A DNA stretch of 64,000 nt from Tethya wilhelma (Eukaryota; Porifera; Demospongiae; Tethyida; Tethyidae): positions 10,452,444-10,516,443 of the forward strand of contig CAXIPT010000001.1 of NCBI GenBank assembly GCA_964030475.1. Reading direction: 5' to 3'. The notes beneath the pieces were generated by a model. The model saw nothing but the letters and a program-made list of their open reading frames with translations. It made no database searches and was not told where the DNA came from. Shown here one piece after another: positions 1-12,912 of the stretch; position 1 is the stretch's first letter; every line of letters begins with the position of its first letter. A program made the translations under genes and the position numbers.

Positions 1-3000
1 GCTGGAAGACAGTTATGCTTAGACTATAGTTACACTAAAGACACCACTGGTCCCATGGGCTACTTTATCAAACTAATAGTAAGGCAATGTGGTATGCCCT
101 TAATGAAAGGTATTGCTGAAGGTCATGGATGGATCATGCCAGTTGAACTGACACCTAATGAGGTAGGTGGTTTTTTTTGTTGAATAGTATAATAATAATA
201 ATTTATAATATTTCTGGATTATGAATTAAGGACAAGGTCATTGATCCATTCATAATTTATGGTGACTTGTACAAGCAATTTCGAGAGTCTATCCAAGATA
301 TAATCTATTGTACTCCTGAGCAAACAGATGAACTGATCATGGCAGTGCAGGTAACTTTTTTCACTTTTCTTCTTAAATTTGTTGGTTTATATGCTATTAT
401 TTGTTCATATTTAGGTGTCACAGCCTATTGAAGTAGTGTATGTTCTGCTGGCTTTGTATGAAAAGGTTACTCTTAGCCAAACCAGTTTCACTGAAGACAA
501 GAGAATTTCAGGAGATGTAAACATTGATGTTTTCATTACATATACAATACTATACATGCACACTTTCAAGTACGACACATCAATTACAGGTTCTCCAGAC
601 ATTGGACACACTTGTTAAACGTATTATTCATGCTAACGAGCAACAATTGATGGCTAGGGCACTCCTAGCAAACCAGCAAGGAGGAACTATTCTTGAACAG
701 ATGCGAGTATCTCCTCAACAGCCACTTCGATGCCGAACTCTACTAGATTTGGTAGTCCATGCTGCTGCTGTGTTCTCTGTCAGAAGAGATGTTGATTTAT
801 TGTACCTGTTTATACAAATCTTGATCAACCCAGTTGCCTTAAATGTAATTGTTACACTATAGTCAGTTGTTATTTATGCATTCATGAGGATGCTTGTTAT
901 AATTGTACGTACAGAATTCATATCTACCTACAATGCCTGAAGACCAACTGGCAGCAACAGTAGATGCCTTGAAATCAGAAGATCAATATGGAAACTTTTA
1001 CAGTTAGTACTGACCTTAAACATTGCTATACCGTAATAAAAAATTATAAATTTGTGTTTTAGGCTGTCCAAGAGGCCACAGATACTTTGTTGGAAATGTA
1101 AGTCATGTAGGAGTACTTGTCACAATACTCTAATCTTACCAGCCTACTTTGCAGCTGCCAAGTTACTTTAATTTATTAATGTGTACATTCATTTTCAAAA
1201 TTAATGCACACAAACTAGTGTGGCAGAGTATTTTCTGTTGGCGTGTGTAATATATGCAAACTCCAAATTGGTGGTACAAATCATCGACTTCTAGAAGGCA
1301 ACACACAAGCTAGTCTGTAAGTGCATGCATATATTCGTCATAATATGTATATAGATGTTCTAATGTCAATTTTCTCTTCTCCTATGTAGACAAGACACAA
1401 CAAAGACAGGTCATGACCTTGGAATGTCTAATACTCGTATGCCTGCTTCCCCTGAGAGAGGGTTATCAGCCAGAGCTGTGTGTATTTTGAGAGCATTAAT
1501 GCATTCAGCCTTTGTATGGGCTTGCTGTAACAATGACCAAGCTCTTGGAGCCATTGCTGGCTTAGTCACCACACATGTTCAGCCAAAGGAGTTGCCAGAG
1601 TTCTTTTGGAAACACTTGGAGAAAGACATTGAATTGCTAGAGAAAGATACAGGAAAGGGTATGGAAGAATGTGTGATGATGGTACATTTGGTCCTTAAGC
1701 AAATGCTGAGTTCAAGTCCTCCTAGAGGTAATTATTGATATTCCAGTATTATTCATTTTCTGTCATAATCCATACCCTTTAGTGGACTACTTATTTATCA
1801 AGCTACATTTTTTGTAAGTATTAAGAAAAGTTACCAGAGAGAAAACACTCATCTAGTCTAAATTGTCACTTTTATTTTCTTCATTCAAACTCTTGCCAAC
1901 AATACCATATAGCGGGAAATTTTCGTATTTTTCGTATGCCGTTCAAATATGCGAAAATTAAAACTGTGAAAATTTAACTTCCGCATTTACTTTATAGGAG
2001 CGTGTGTGCCATGTATACAAAATTTAAAACTACGAAAAAAATTTCTGCCGCATTTATACGAAATTTTGCACCAACAAAAATTTCCCGCTATACGGTATTA
2101 AAGTATTGCATATTTATGCCAAAAACCTTCTTCCGTGTCTAGAAAAACTACAAACTACATTACTATTGAGATGTAGCAAATTTAAGCTGCAAATTGTCAA
2201 AGATTATAAATAGGAAGCAATATTTGCAAATTACTAATAATTATTCGTATGTCTCAGGACTAGAGTGTACAGTGAATATTCTTCAAACAAAATCTGATCG
2301 TCAAACTTGGGAGACAATCTTCAGTCAACACTACATTCAACCAGTACTCTCCACACTCACTGAGTGTTTACCTAATGCTATTGATTTGGTTTTGAATGAT
2401 GATCAGCAAGGTATAATATGTTGGTAGTGGACCATGTCTGTCACACTTTTCACAAACAACGTTTATCTTATTATTTTTCAGATCTTGATCAAATTTTTCT
2501 TTTGGCTCATGAGAAACTGAGTTGTGGACCTGACGAGACTAGGTTGGAGCCTCATCTCTGGGCCTATCGTGCAAGAATAACATCTGAACATCTTCGCCAG
2601 TCTCTACATGACAAGCAGCTTACAAAAACCTACCCAATTCTCAATGAATTTTTGCAAACCGTACGTATAGTTGGTTAGTTTTAATACTCATTGCTTAATT
2701 TTTGGTCATAACTTTAGGAATCAGATTTGCGTGCTACTCAATATCTTCCTGACATAGCAAAACTCCAAAAGTGTCTTTATGATAGATTTAACTATCAAAT
2801 TGACAAAAACTTTTGTAAAGTACTAACTGTTGGAGATTTCATTAGCCAATTAGACAAAGGTTAGTAAGGTATTATGCCATGAATCTATGCTTGCTATTAG
2901 CAAATTTTGCTAATGTTCATTTCATTATCTCTTTCTATCTGTTATTATACTGTACATCTTTCTAACACTGCTGGAGATCATAGCTTTCTATTATGTGTTC

Positions 3001-6000
3001 AAAACAGATACCACTAGAGTTGAGTAACAGAACATGGTCAACAGTTTGAAAAAAGCCTGGAGTCTTGTCAGTCACAAACTGAAGAATCATGGTAATGTGG
3101 TAATGATAAAGTACTTGTATATCTTGAAAATTTAGCAATAATATAATCTGGTAATCCAATCAATGTAGGTCCACTTCCTGTTGAAGAACAATACTACATT
3201 CCTGTTATTGATGACAGCACTCCCATGGAATTCCTTGTCCCAACTACTTCTGAGGCTGGTGTTTGTACCACAGCTCTTGTTCATTACTTGGTTTCCCTTC
3301 ACAATAGCTTTATTGAGAGATGTAGATCTTTGATTACCAACAATGAGCAAGAGTAAGTCACATAAAGTATATTTACTCCAATATAGAGCAGTCAATAGTA
3401 GTGTTTTCATGCTATTACTTATAAATCGGTCTTTTGATGGCCTAGAGGATATCTAAGAAACTTAAGTTGCTTGTCCTCATTTTAAAGAATCCATAGAACA
3501 TTAGATCAGATCCTAATGTAGTTACTAAATTGGCAACACTACACTATTTACATGCTTGCCATGGACTTTGTTAGGGCTGTGTTTCTGTTCTAACATAAAT
3601 TTCAGATTAATACTTAGTAGTTATAAATAACTAGTAGATGTGGTTTGCAATAGCACAGTAGATGATGTATTATGTGTAAATGTAAATTGTTTGGTTGACA
3701 ATTTGGCTCAAATATCGTTTCATAACTTTGTACTTGCCCTTGTCAGCAAGACAAACTGCATAAAGTTAGTATATGCAGCCTTAATTATTGCTCACAAGTA
3801 GTTATACCATCATATATATTGTCATAAGTATTTTTTTTTCCTTGTTAATCTTAAATAGCATTTCTCTTTGGAATAAACACAAGATTCCCATAAATCATCT
3901 TCATCGCTGCCATCTGGTAGATCATGAACATCATTTACATTCCATCATCCTCTCTCACTGCCACTACTCACTAAAAGTTGGCAAAGGTCAAAATGTGTCC
4001 TATGACTATGAAGCTCTTCAAAGGCAAATCATTGACCAATTTGTTCATGGGAGACCTGTCATTCTTATCGATATTCCTCAAGTAGTGTACAGAAAGGACA
4101 TCTATAATATAGGTACCTTTAGTGGAGTGAGGGAGAAAGTACCTCAGGTATGTAAGCAATGAGCAAGTTGATTTTAACTCTCTATTTATGAAGTATTAAC
4201 AGTACATGGGAATGGCCAAATTGTAAAAGAAAGTAAACAATAATGAACTAGATTGAGTGAGGTAATCCATAGTACCTCATTCTCATATTAACACAGAAGA
4301 GGCTGCCATTGCGAGTAAAACAAGATATCATTAGTGAGCTTCGTACTCCAGTTCGTCTTCGTGAAGCTCTGGATGTCATGGAAATTGTCTTAGGATTTTT
4401 GTCATCAGGTGGAGGAAGACAAGATAAACCTCTTGGAGAATACATTGACAAGACATTGAAGATGAAAGACAGATACTTTAGCTTAAAGGTTTCCATAATA
4501 AAGTTACCTCACATAAGTTTACATTTGTATAGTCTTGTCTTGACCTATCTAGACCCTACCTATAGATAAACAAGCCTGCACACATTTTGAGTTCTCTGAT
4601 CTGTTGAAAACAGCACACCAATCAGATTGTTTGTGTCATGTGACCCATGCATTTTATCTCGTAATAGTGTCCCTAATTTTCAGATTTTGTAAAGCTACTA
4701 TATATGGCCATGGTGAGAATTTCAGCAAAATTTTATTTCCATGACAATGCACTTTACTGGCAATACAGACTTTTGCTCTGAGTAGTACTTCACTACAGAA
4801 ATCACAGTGTTTTTAAGTAGTTTTGAGGGCATGGTACTCTAATCCATGATTGTTCTGATTGAAAGGATGACCTATACAGTATATTTCTCCCTCTTTATTT
4901 TTGAAACAGATATATACTGTGCTAGAGGTTAAACTGTCAAAGGAATGGGGATGGGGACTCAAAATACTGCTCCTTTCAAAAGCAAAATACCATGGCTTGT
5001 CAAGGGGCCCGCTCTACCAAAGTTGCCAAACAGCAAAGGAATTTATTTATTCTAGCTTGTATGATCAACGCCATTTTATAATCAAAACACTCATCTCTGT
5101 GTTTTGTGTAGTAAGTGAAAGTTGTCCCCTTACCAGGTTTCTTTAGCAAAAGTTTCCATTTTCTTTCTCTTCTTATTGATGCTATTAGTAAGCCTTGTAT
5201 GCAAGCAAACTTTTACTTGTAAATTCTGTAGCTCAGTCCTTATGTGATCATAAGCAATTTTTCCTTGCCTGTATTTTCTATAGTCCAGAGAAAAGTAATG
5301 CATTACTCTCAGTAAACTACCATGACACACACAACACAACATTTCTTACAACATGATAACATTATTTTGATATTTCCATCCTTGCAGGCCAAGATTTCCT
5401 GTCAGTTGAAACATGCTCTGTCGCTATGGGAAACAATTGCAGTTGAGCTAGCAAGACAGTTATGTCTAATTGGCCAAGAACCATTTGAATCAATCCCTCA
5501 AGCTTGTCTTCGTGAGTTATCGGATGTTGAAGATGGAGAAAATCAGATAGCTCTTCTGGATGGCTGTTTGGGTCAATTTGATCCTGATACTCTCCTTGGT
5601 ACACTCTACGAATTTGTTGAAACTTACGTAAAGCATTCTCAAGAACAAGAGCACAATGAGTCGTAAGTAATTTTTAGTTTTATTTTATGCATGCAGGATT
5701 GAGAGTAAAACTGATTTTGAATGTGAATATTTTATGTTCCAGGTGATAAGGAAGTTGTAATAAGCATTGTTAATGTAACAAAGCATTGTGCAATATGGCC
5801 CTATAAAATACATACATACATTTGTGTCTTTGCTAGGAAAGTAACAAGTGTGTACTACAATTTTCTTTTCACTTGCATGGTGATGTCTTCTTGCTCCTCC
5901 ATGAAGATAAGACTCAATGGCATAATTAGTATTATAATGAACGGTATGCAAGCTATAGCTGCCAGGTGGCATCACTGAATGTCACCACCTATTGGTTAAT

Positions 6001-6368
6001 TTGCACTAAGAAACTTATTTCAAAATATTGCAATTTTTCACAAAGCTAGTACTTTAAATCTAGTTGTTATGCAGTCAATGCTTCAAAAAAATAGTCACAA
6101 AAGGAGGACCCTGGGAATGAGGCTAGTCAATGCTGGCTCAATTCTTTCTTGGAAATAGTGTTCGTATTAGAGAGCTTGTTATAGTAAAGAAAGCTAGTGA
6201 TGTGCATCATGTCTAGTATTTTCCCAGTGATTTCTTGCATGCTAGTTGTCTGCTATAGTAATTAAAGTTAGAATCTGCCCAATGGACTTCCTTGAGCTCA
6301 TGTTATATTATGTTATGTCATGTACAATTTATAATGAGATATCATAATTTATTATAAACAAAGTTTTG

Positions 6369-6399
<31 letters not shown>

Positions 6400-7259
6400 A
6401 ACGGAGGGTCACCGGAAGTGATGTGACCTCGAGCTAAAACAGTACTTTTTTTTGGACTGTGAAAAATGCAAGCTATAAAAAGTGTTCCCAGAGAACTAGC
6501 TTAGATAGTACTAGCCTAGGGTAGAATCACAGGTGCTACAATTAAGGCTAACGTTTTTTGAGATCGCTGACAAGGCTTACCAGTGGCGTATGTATCCGAC
6601 GAAGAAGCGTGAAAGAGAAGCTAATCTTTCACAAAGAAGCGTAGCAAGGGGAGAACTTTCGCTTCTAGGAGTCTGTTTCGTCACTGTACATGAAACACAG
6701 CTAGCAAGATAACGAGTTTCTCTGCCAGCTGATTACAAAAATGGCGGAAGTCGGAAAAGGGTCTTTTGTGACGTCACATAGTGAGGTAAATTGCTGGGCT
6801 GGCCAAAGCAAAGCTCTGGTACCATTGCAAAGCTCTGGTACCATTGCAAAGGTTGTCCTAAGCCAACTGACCATAGAAGAATATTTATATACAATAGCTT
6901 TGCTCATCAATTATATCTTGCTATTTTTTGAGTTATAGTAACTGATCCTATAAACATACACAAACAAGGAGTGGGCAAGCGAAGCGAGCCCCACTCCTTG
7001 TATAGTATATAATTGACACAATACTAGCTGTGCTTGTAAACAGTAGAAACAAGTCATAGTCTTAACTAGCAATATGCATATGCATAAACATCTTTATAAA
7101 TCTTTATAAGTAATTATCTTTTGTAGACTTGTGAACACACTTCAAGCAGTTGTTGAAACTGGTATTGACTTCAATAACTTTCCTGTCAGCATAAAACTAA
7201 GTCAAGCTGTATCCACATGGAAACACATTGTTCAGCACTATGCCAGTAGAGGAAAATAA
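1..7259 (+). CDS. RNF213 (mysterin)-like E3 ubiquitin ligase, 3' exons (5' part outside window)
   Basis: This is the C-terminal part of a mysterin-type protein. Vertebrate RNF213 is a giant AAA+ E3 ubiquitin ligase of the cytosol and lipid droplets; the AAA+ and RING parts would lie upstream of the window. Exons that join in frame: 1-162, 231-350, 415-516, 590-845, 915-1002, 1063-1097, 1219-1316, 1390-1727, 2258-2410, 2482-2660, 2718-2863 (end uncertain), 3045-3091, 3169-3352, 3859-4146, 4297-4488, 5388-5662 and 7127-7259 (TAA). Exons 1063-1097 plus 1219-1316 encode the RZ zinc finger, with CPRGHRYFVGNCGR followed by CNICKLQIGGTNH. The next exon starts with the DTTKTGHDLG segment that follows the RZ finger in RNF213. 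The exon at 3169 carries PMEFLVPTTSEAGVCTTALV, also RNF213-like. No internal stop appears in the joined frame, so the gene looks intact. The exon 2718/3045 junction needs the GTAAGG donor at 2864 to keep frame. Small exons could have been missed. Confidence 0.85.
1063..1316 (+). other. RZ-type zinc finger of the RNF213-like protein (two exons)
   Basis: The zinc-binding residues are split by an intron at 1098-1218. The first exon gives Cys-Pro-Arg-Gly-His, and the second gives Cys-Gly-Arg followed by CNIC and a late His in GGTNH. In mysterin-family enzymes this C/H finger is needed for RING-independent ubiquitin transfer, including to bacterial lipopolysaccharide in mammals. All expected Cys and His positions are visible here. 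Confidence 0.8.
1903..2097. mobile_element. MITE with TATAGCGGGAAATTTT termini, inside an RNF213-like intron
   Basis: The 195-bp element begins TACCATATAGCGGGAAATTT and ends with the near inverse AAATTTCCCGCTATACGGTA. The body is rich in 'ttcgta' and 'tacgaa' tracts and has no coding potential. It sits in the intron 1728-2257. Related termini occur at 16271-16461 and 45628. Confidence 0.75.
5663..7126. other. Last intron of the RNF213-like gene, repeat-bearing
   Basis: A 1.46-kb intron, far longer than its neighbours. It holds the GT microsatellite, an exact tandem pair of a 19-base unit near 6811-6849 (AGCTCTGGTACCATTGCAA), and at 6965-6998 a hairpin with arms ACAAGGAGTGGG and CCCACTCCTTGT. 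No exon is apparent. Confidence 0.6.
6372..6399. repeat. (GT)n microsatellite
   Basis: About 14 GT units in the last large intron of the RNF213-like gene, preceded by TTTTGTCC. A very similar lead-in precedes the GT tract at 35342, so both may belong to one dispersed repeat. Confidence 0.9.
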
Positions 7260-7800
7260 TTGTAGACATAAAAGCAGAGTAGTTTGCAACTTTCGTTTAA
7301 ATTGTTGTAGATGAATATCATAGTTAATTTAATCTTATAGGACTCTTTACAGTTGGTTATAATGCCATATATAATGTGTACTATTATATTTATTGTAGTA
7401 TTTAGTTGAGTTGAGTTGAGTTTTGCCTACAGCATGTTCATTTTTTTAAATTAATTTTATAATAATAATAATAATAATATTATGTATTAATTTTAAAGAT
7501 ATGCTCTACTTTCTATATAAAGTACACAAAACTTTACTGTGCATTAAATAGAAAATGTAGAATATCCTTATGCGCATATATCATGGACATCCATTCCACA
7601 CAAATTATGTTGGTCCATTATGAGACAATTTAGGTGACAAAATTTGGTTGCAATAGCAACCTAAATTGGTAGCTGCATAGTTAATTATTCATGAGATTCT
7701 TAATATTTAGGTCGTACTTGTCACATGACTTTCGTTCTCGGAGATGCATGTTCTAATACTTTCAAACTATCTTCACATGCATTTTGATGTCAACCTGAGN

Positions 7801-7848
<48 letters not shown>

Positions 7849-9640
7849 CTGGAGGAAAAGGTAATTCAGTACCCAGCCAGTAAGAGTACAAAAATATGAA
7901 ACAAAAATTAATTTCAAGAGATTACAAGTTAGCAAATAAGATTTTAGCTGACACCTGAAGCTCCAGAGTTTAGTGATGGTAGCGATTTCCAACCTATGTA
8001 TTTTGCATTATGCAGCTATTGTCTAGTACTGAAGTTAAATTCAGTAGCGCTTGCATTTAATAAGCTAGTCACAAAAATCTTGAGTGTTAGACGATCATCT
8101 CAGCGTTTGTTACTTTGAAATTGGTCGAATTATCATAAGTTATGAGCATGCGCAATCAGGTGACCGCAAAAGACATACAAAACATATGGAAGCAAATGTT
8201 TACGGGAAATCAATGGACCACTTGGCACAGCTGATAGGCTGAATTTGAAAGCTATTCCGCGGATGATAAAGACACTACTTGTTAGTTTGACACTTTCTAA
8301 GTTAACTTGGGGTGCTGATTTCAAATTTGTGTGCTCTAAATATAATGCTAGTATAGAAACTGGGCAAAACTTGGGAGAAGTTAATAATAATTAAAATTAC
8401 AGTGGAATTTGAAAAGTCTTTCAAGCTGGTATATGTTTCATAGGTTAAAGAGACTGTTTTTATGGGCAAAAAGCCAAAGGAATTATTTTCATAGCTTGTG
8501 GAATTTGAAAAGGAAAAAAATATAACATTTAAGGGCCAGCGATGCTGAGTAGACACTGACTTCTTACTTCTAATAGTGCCCACCACCATGCACCCTAGGC
8601 CTGGAGTTTTGTTAAGCCGCTGCACGAGTGAGCTAATACTTTTGCCGAAGGGTATTTGAAGCTATAGAATTGTAATCATTGGTTATCATCTGAAAGTAGA
8701 AACCTTACTAAACATTTTGGTGAAAGTTTGACATTCGTATCTCAATTTAAAATTGGTAAATACAATATTGTGTCATTTCTGCAGAGTCAGCATAAAGCCA
8801 TAGATGTTAAAGTAGAAGTCTTTCTGAACACTTAGGTGAAATTTTGATAGTCGTAGCTTATCTGATGACTTAGTTGCGATCGATTACAGTTAAAGTATTT
8901 TAGGATGTTACAGTGCCATATTTTCAATGGAGAATCCCATAAAACACATATGTGCAACTTTGTTCTGTAACTTTTGATTGCAAGCAGCTAAGAAGGTCAA
9001 ATTTGTTTTATTTTGGTTGCATAGACATGTAGAACCCATTTATAGTACTTATGTTGCATTTGTATGGTTTCCTAAAAATGGTTGGAAATCGTGAGTGATG
9101 GATACATAGAATGATAGTTAATAACACCAAGCTGAGTCTTATAGCTTTCTCTGCGCCATCAAACCCTGTCAAACTCATTTAAATTTCACTATCTTATCAT
9201 TCAATTACACCTTATTATGATAATGTTAATTAATGTGAAGTACAGCACTCGCTTAATATTAATTTTTGATAATAATATTGTGAAACCACAACATGAATTT
9301 CATGATTACAAAATCAACTTTTAAATTTACCTATTAATAAACACCTAATTAAACACCATTAATTTTATAGGACACAACTTAACAGGGATTTTTTTATAGG
9401 TTCTTGCTATGGAGAGATATCACCATTCTACACAAATTTAGCGTGCCTTAAATGGAAAGTACTCTATAACTTTCGATGGCAACAAGTTATTAAAAAACGC
9501 CTCAATGAAAATCAAATTTTGATGCCATAAGTATGTCATGAAGTTTTGGCTGCCATGGCAACAGTCCTTATTTGGCATTTAATTAAAACATTAATATTAT
9601 AAATAATTTATTTAATACACTATTTTTATAATAAAACAGG
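7260..9640. other. Intergenic AT-rich stretch, no gene seen
   Basis: Non-coding in both strands; the longest frames are short and without family motifs. It holds a (TAA)n run near 7461-7480 and the poly-G tract at 7801-7848. From 8650 to 9600 it is low-complexity AT-rich sequence in which I recognise nothing. Confidence 0.6.
7800..7848. other. N followed by a 48-base poly-G run (probable assembly artefact)
   Basis: One N is followed by 48 consecutive G in otherwise AT-rich sequence. A similar N-plus-G run occurs at 49178-49203, and a poly-C/N/poly-C block at 41846-41916. It is most likely a sequencing or assembly artefact at a contig seam. A true G tract that stops polymerases is also possible. 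Confidence 0.7.
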
Positions 9641-10030
9641 GAAAAAATGGCTGCTGCCCCTGAAAGTGTGCATCTGCTGTTGTTGTGGATGCAGCCTTGA
9701 GATTCTTCAAGTCCCATTCCCAGCCATTGCAATAATTCAAGAGGCCAGTGTTCAACTGTCAGATGCCTGTTGGAATGTCAGAAAAGCAGCTGGTGGTCTC
9801 TGTGAGCCTTTTCAACTCTACTGCTATTGGTGGTTCAGCTGTGGCCTCTAAAATTAGTAAATCTAAGAAGAGAAGACGAAAGTGTAACACTTCTAAACCA
9901 TCTACTGAGTATAAGCAGTCTCAGGTACATAAGAGCATTCCCGAAACGCATGTCTCACGCAATGGTGAGAAATACTCGACTGGTTTGCCATCACAAGTGA
10001 ATTACCATTTTATTGCTGAGTGTGAGTGAA
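9640..10030 (+). other. Possible coding remnant, unrecognised
   Basis: An open frame near 9748-10029 encodes a Lys/Arg-rich stretch (SKSKKRRRKCNTSK). I do not recognise the family. It lies next to Crypton-derived fragments and could be a part of the same decayed element. Coding status is uncertain. Confidence 0.2.
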
Positions 10031-10121
10031 GTGATCCACACTTTGGGGCTTTGCAGACAGTATCTGCTTGGTAACCTCTTTGTCACAAGACAGTGCTTCC
10101 TCATTAAGCACAGCTACAGGA

Positions 10122-10505
10122 TCAAATGATCTTTCCAACTGATATCTGTTGAGTTTCAGATGTACGCTCATAAGTAAGAAGGACCTTCAAACTTCTATAT
10201 CCTGACTTTAGCTTGTTTTTTTCAGGTACTCTAGTACTGAACATTCGTGTGATAACAGTAGCTCTAAGAGAGTGATTTGTGTAATGGACATCAACCCCTG
10301 AATCAGTTACTATGTTAGGTAAGAAAGGTTTCTGCTTATTTATCCCAATATAGCTTTTACAATACCATGGCTTACTGTCGGAAGGTGGCCCCTTGTCTAG
10401 AGGATGAAGATGAAAGCCAGGAGGTTCTGGTGGTAACTTTGATATAATTAGAAGTCTAGCAGACGTACTACACACCTGTCTGAGTAAGGAGAAGCATACA
10501 CTCAA
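10122..10505 (-). pseudogene. Crypton-type tyrosine recombinase, C-terminal catalytic fragment
   Basis: The frame of 127 codons resembles the C-terminal half of DUF3504/Crypton-derived recombinases (the domain also found in KIAA1958, QRICH1 and ZMYM proteins). It shows KPWYCKSYIGIN, then YTNHSLRAT with the His-x-x-Arg catalytic pair, then GYRSLKVLLTYERTS. In that last segment the usual G-H-R-S reads G-Y-R-S, and a Tyr stands at the nucleophile position. These enzymes recombine circular DNA intermediates. There is no matching N-terminal half upstream on this strand; the related N-terminal remnant lies on the other strand at 10.9-11.6 kb. It is therefore a rearranged relic, or two independent fragments. 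Confidence 0.6.
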
Positions 10506-10909
10506 TTGGTTTTGTTCATAGAGTATATATCTTTAAACCTGTGTTTATTACTTTTTGAAATAAACTCTGTGTATTCGTATTACACTTCTGCAGAATATAC
10601 ACTCCTGTCAGGTGGGCAAGTAGTAACTTGCTGCATGTGATGCTCTTGAACATCTCCAAGCACAAAATTTAGGCCTATATATTTTCATGCTCATAAGGGG
10701 CACTTTTTTGTTCACCCAAATCCCTTCTACCTCTTAATCTGTAGAGCTGTGCAATGAACATTTATGACCATTTCACCTCGTGCTGTATGACCTCGAGCTT
10801 CGATCCCCTCATTCAATAATTTATGTAGAGTATGAGCATTTACGGTGCATTAACTGGTTTATAGTATCAAGAGGTCAATCTTTTTTCGTCAGTGTTAGCT
10901 AGGTACTAA

Positions 10910-11570
10910 GAATGGCCAAGCAAGCAAAGTTTTTGAGTGAATACTTCAATATGCTGATCTAAATTTAGAAGAGTTGGAGTCAATTCTAGATCCGAAATTT
11001 GTTCCTACATAGCCCTCCAAAGAAGAAGCTCAAGTTGTCTATACAAAAGAAAAACAAGCAAGAGTCAGCATCATTGACATCTAGGTTTGCTTCTCCAGTG
11101 TCGGAGAGAGAGGCAACCAAAGCGGCAAAAGAGTGGTGTCACTGAACACTAAAGGAACAACGAATGGGCGGAGAGAGCATTTTGTGCTTGGGTGAAAGAG
11201 TGCAGGTGCAACAATTTGATTCCTCTATATCATGTCCCTACTGATTTGTTCTGCTGTCATAATGCTAAGAAGGTTTGCAACTATAATTATGTGCTATTTC
11301 GCACTTGAAGCAAGGAACAAAAGATGGTGAAAAATATCCTCCAAGCAGTATTAGGTCTCTTCTCAGTTGACTGAACAGGATTTTGAACAAGTCCAAAGCA
11401 TCTTTTCTATTTTGGACAAAACGAGTCCAGTTTTTCGTGACCTGCAGCTTACACTTGACACGCTAACGAGTGATCTTCATCACACTCGCACATCATACTA
11501 TACCTGGCACTGCATGTTCTAAGCCACTTGAAACACACTCCAGTCAGTTCCAGGTTAGTTTTGTGGAACA
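10910..11570 (+). pseudogene. Crypton/KIAA1958-like N-terminal region, heavily decayed
   Basis: Several frames joined across stops read like the N-terminal SAM-like region of Crypton-derived proteins: an AKEW segment, then KDGEKYPPSS followed by IRSLLS and LNRILNKSKASFLF. The DG-x-YPPxSIxxLL-x-LNR pattern is typical of that family. Multiple stops and shifts show it cannot be translated. It opposes the C-terminal fragment at 10122-10505, so an inversion may have split one element. Confidence 0.45.
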
Positions 11571-12912
11571 CTGTGGATGTATATTCTGGAAGTGCACATG
11601 AACTATGTACCAACTATACATGCATAGTAGGAGTGAAGGTATACATAGTAGCCCTTGAAGATGATTACAATGTTACAGTATGTAGATACAATACATGCAT
11701 TGCACATATCTGTAATTACATGTACATACACTTATATTGTTGACTACATGACAGAGATATCTCCTTCAAAGATCAGCATGTTCATGATGATGAATTGATC
11801 CAATCATATGTGCAAGACTTTTCTGGAAGTGTGGGTAGTCAGTTAGCAGTATTCTTTTGCAGATTATGACCAGTGACCAACTGGAGTTAGTAAAAGAAAC
11901 CAAAATTAATGTTATGTGTCAACTACTGCGGTTGACACAAAAGTGCGGGAAACATTCGTTACCACAAACTGTGGGTTTGGAGTGAAGCAAAGAAGTACTC
12001 GTGAGTATCAAGTGTCATATAGTTATTTAGGTATCTATGCTAAAATTTCAATATATCGCTATAGATTGGTGTTTTTATAACTTCAATATATAGATATTAT
12101 ACTATAAGTCAACCCTGAAATGCATTTGGTTCGATAAAATCACTTGTTGCTTCATATCGCGAAGCATTTTTGCTAACAAGGATTTAGCAAAATGTTGGTC
12201 ACGTGACCAAAAAATATTATTGCACATAATTAATTGGCGCCAATGGGTAAGAATCGTTACGACTGTGGCCCCTGTGTAGACGTGAAAGAGAGTGAGTCTG
12301 TATTCTAAACCTACGAAGTAAGACTATTAAAAGTAGTTTATCTGTGTTTTGAGACAGCTATATACTCAGTTTTCCGGTCAGGTTGGTTTCTTGTCTAATC
12401 AATCATGTTTAGACCGCGCATGCTTGAGTCTGAAGTCACCATGTGGTCAAGTTACTTTCAAATTGACCCATTTAGATGTACAATTGACTAATTTCAGATT
12501 TGTCTGAGAGTTCCAATTATGAATGGCTGAATCCGGGAGCTACAAACATTACAATGCTACCTCAACAGCCCCAAGCCAACTTCACTGGCATCCCTCGACT
12601 ACTGGCAATGGCTTGAGAGTGGAATTCATTATTAACACTTTACCCTGATCTACAACCTTTTGTAGAGATGGCAGTTGTGCTTCTTGAGGGTCTTTATGAG
12701 CATAAAAGTACAGTTGTATCAAGTGAAAAGACTAAAGACTGAACTTAAGTTTATCTTCATGACTCAGTCAATATATTATCCACATGAATCATGATGGTTA
12801 ATGGTTAGTTTTAGCATTCTTGTTTGTTTAAAATATTTGATAACTTCAACAATGGTCAACCATCAATATTTTACTCTATACTACAATGATATTTCCAGAA
12901 TAAAAGTCATCT
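11570..12912. other. Non-coding stretch
   Basis: No convincing coding frame or repeat terminus was recognised. The sequence is moderately AT-rich with short open frames that carry no motif. Confidence 0.5.

Noticed and set aside
5685..5975. 96-codon minus-strand frame
   Set aside because: It lies in an intron of the RNF213-like gene, has no motif, and its composition is that of AT-rich non-coding sequence.
7762..7992. Poly-Pro minus-strand frame
   Set aside because: It is created by the poly-G artefact.
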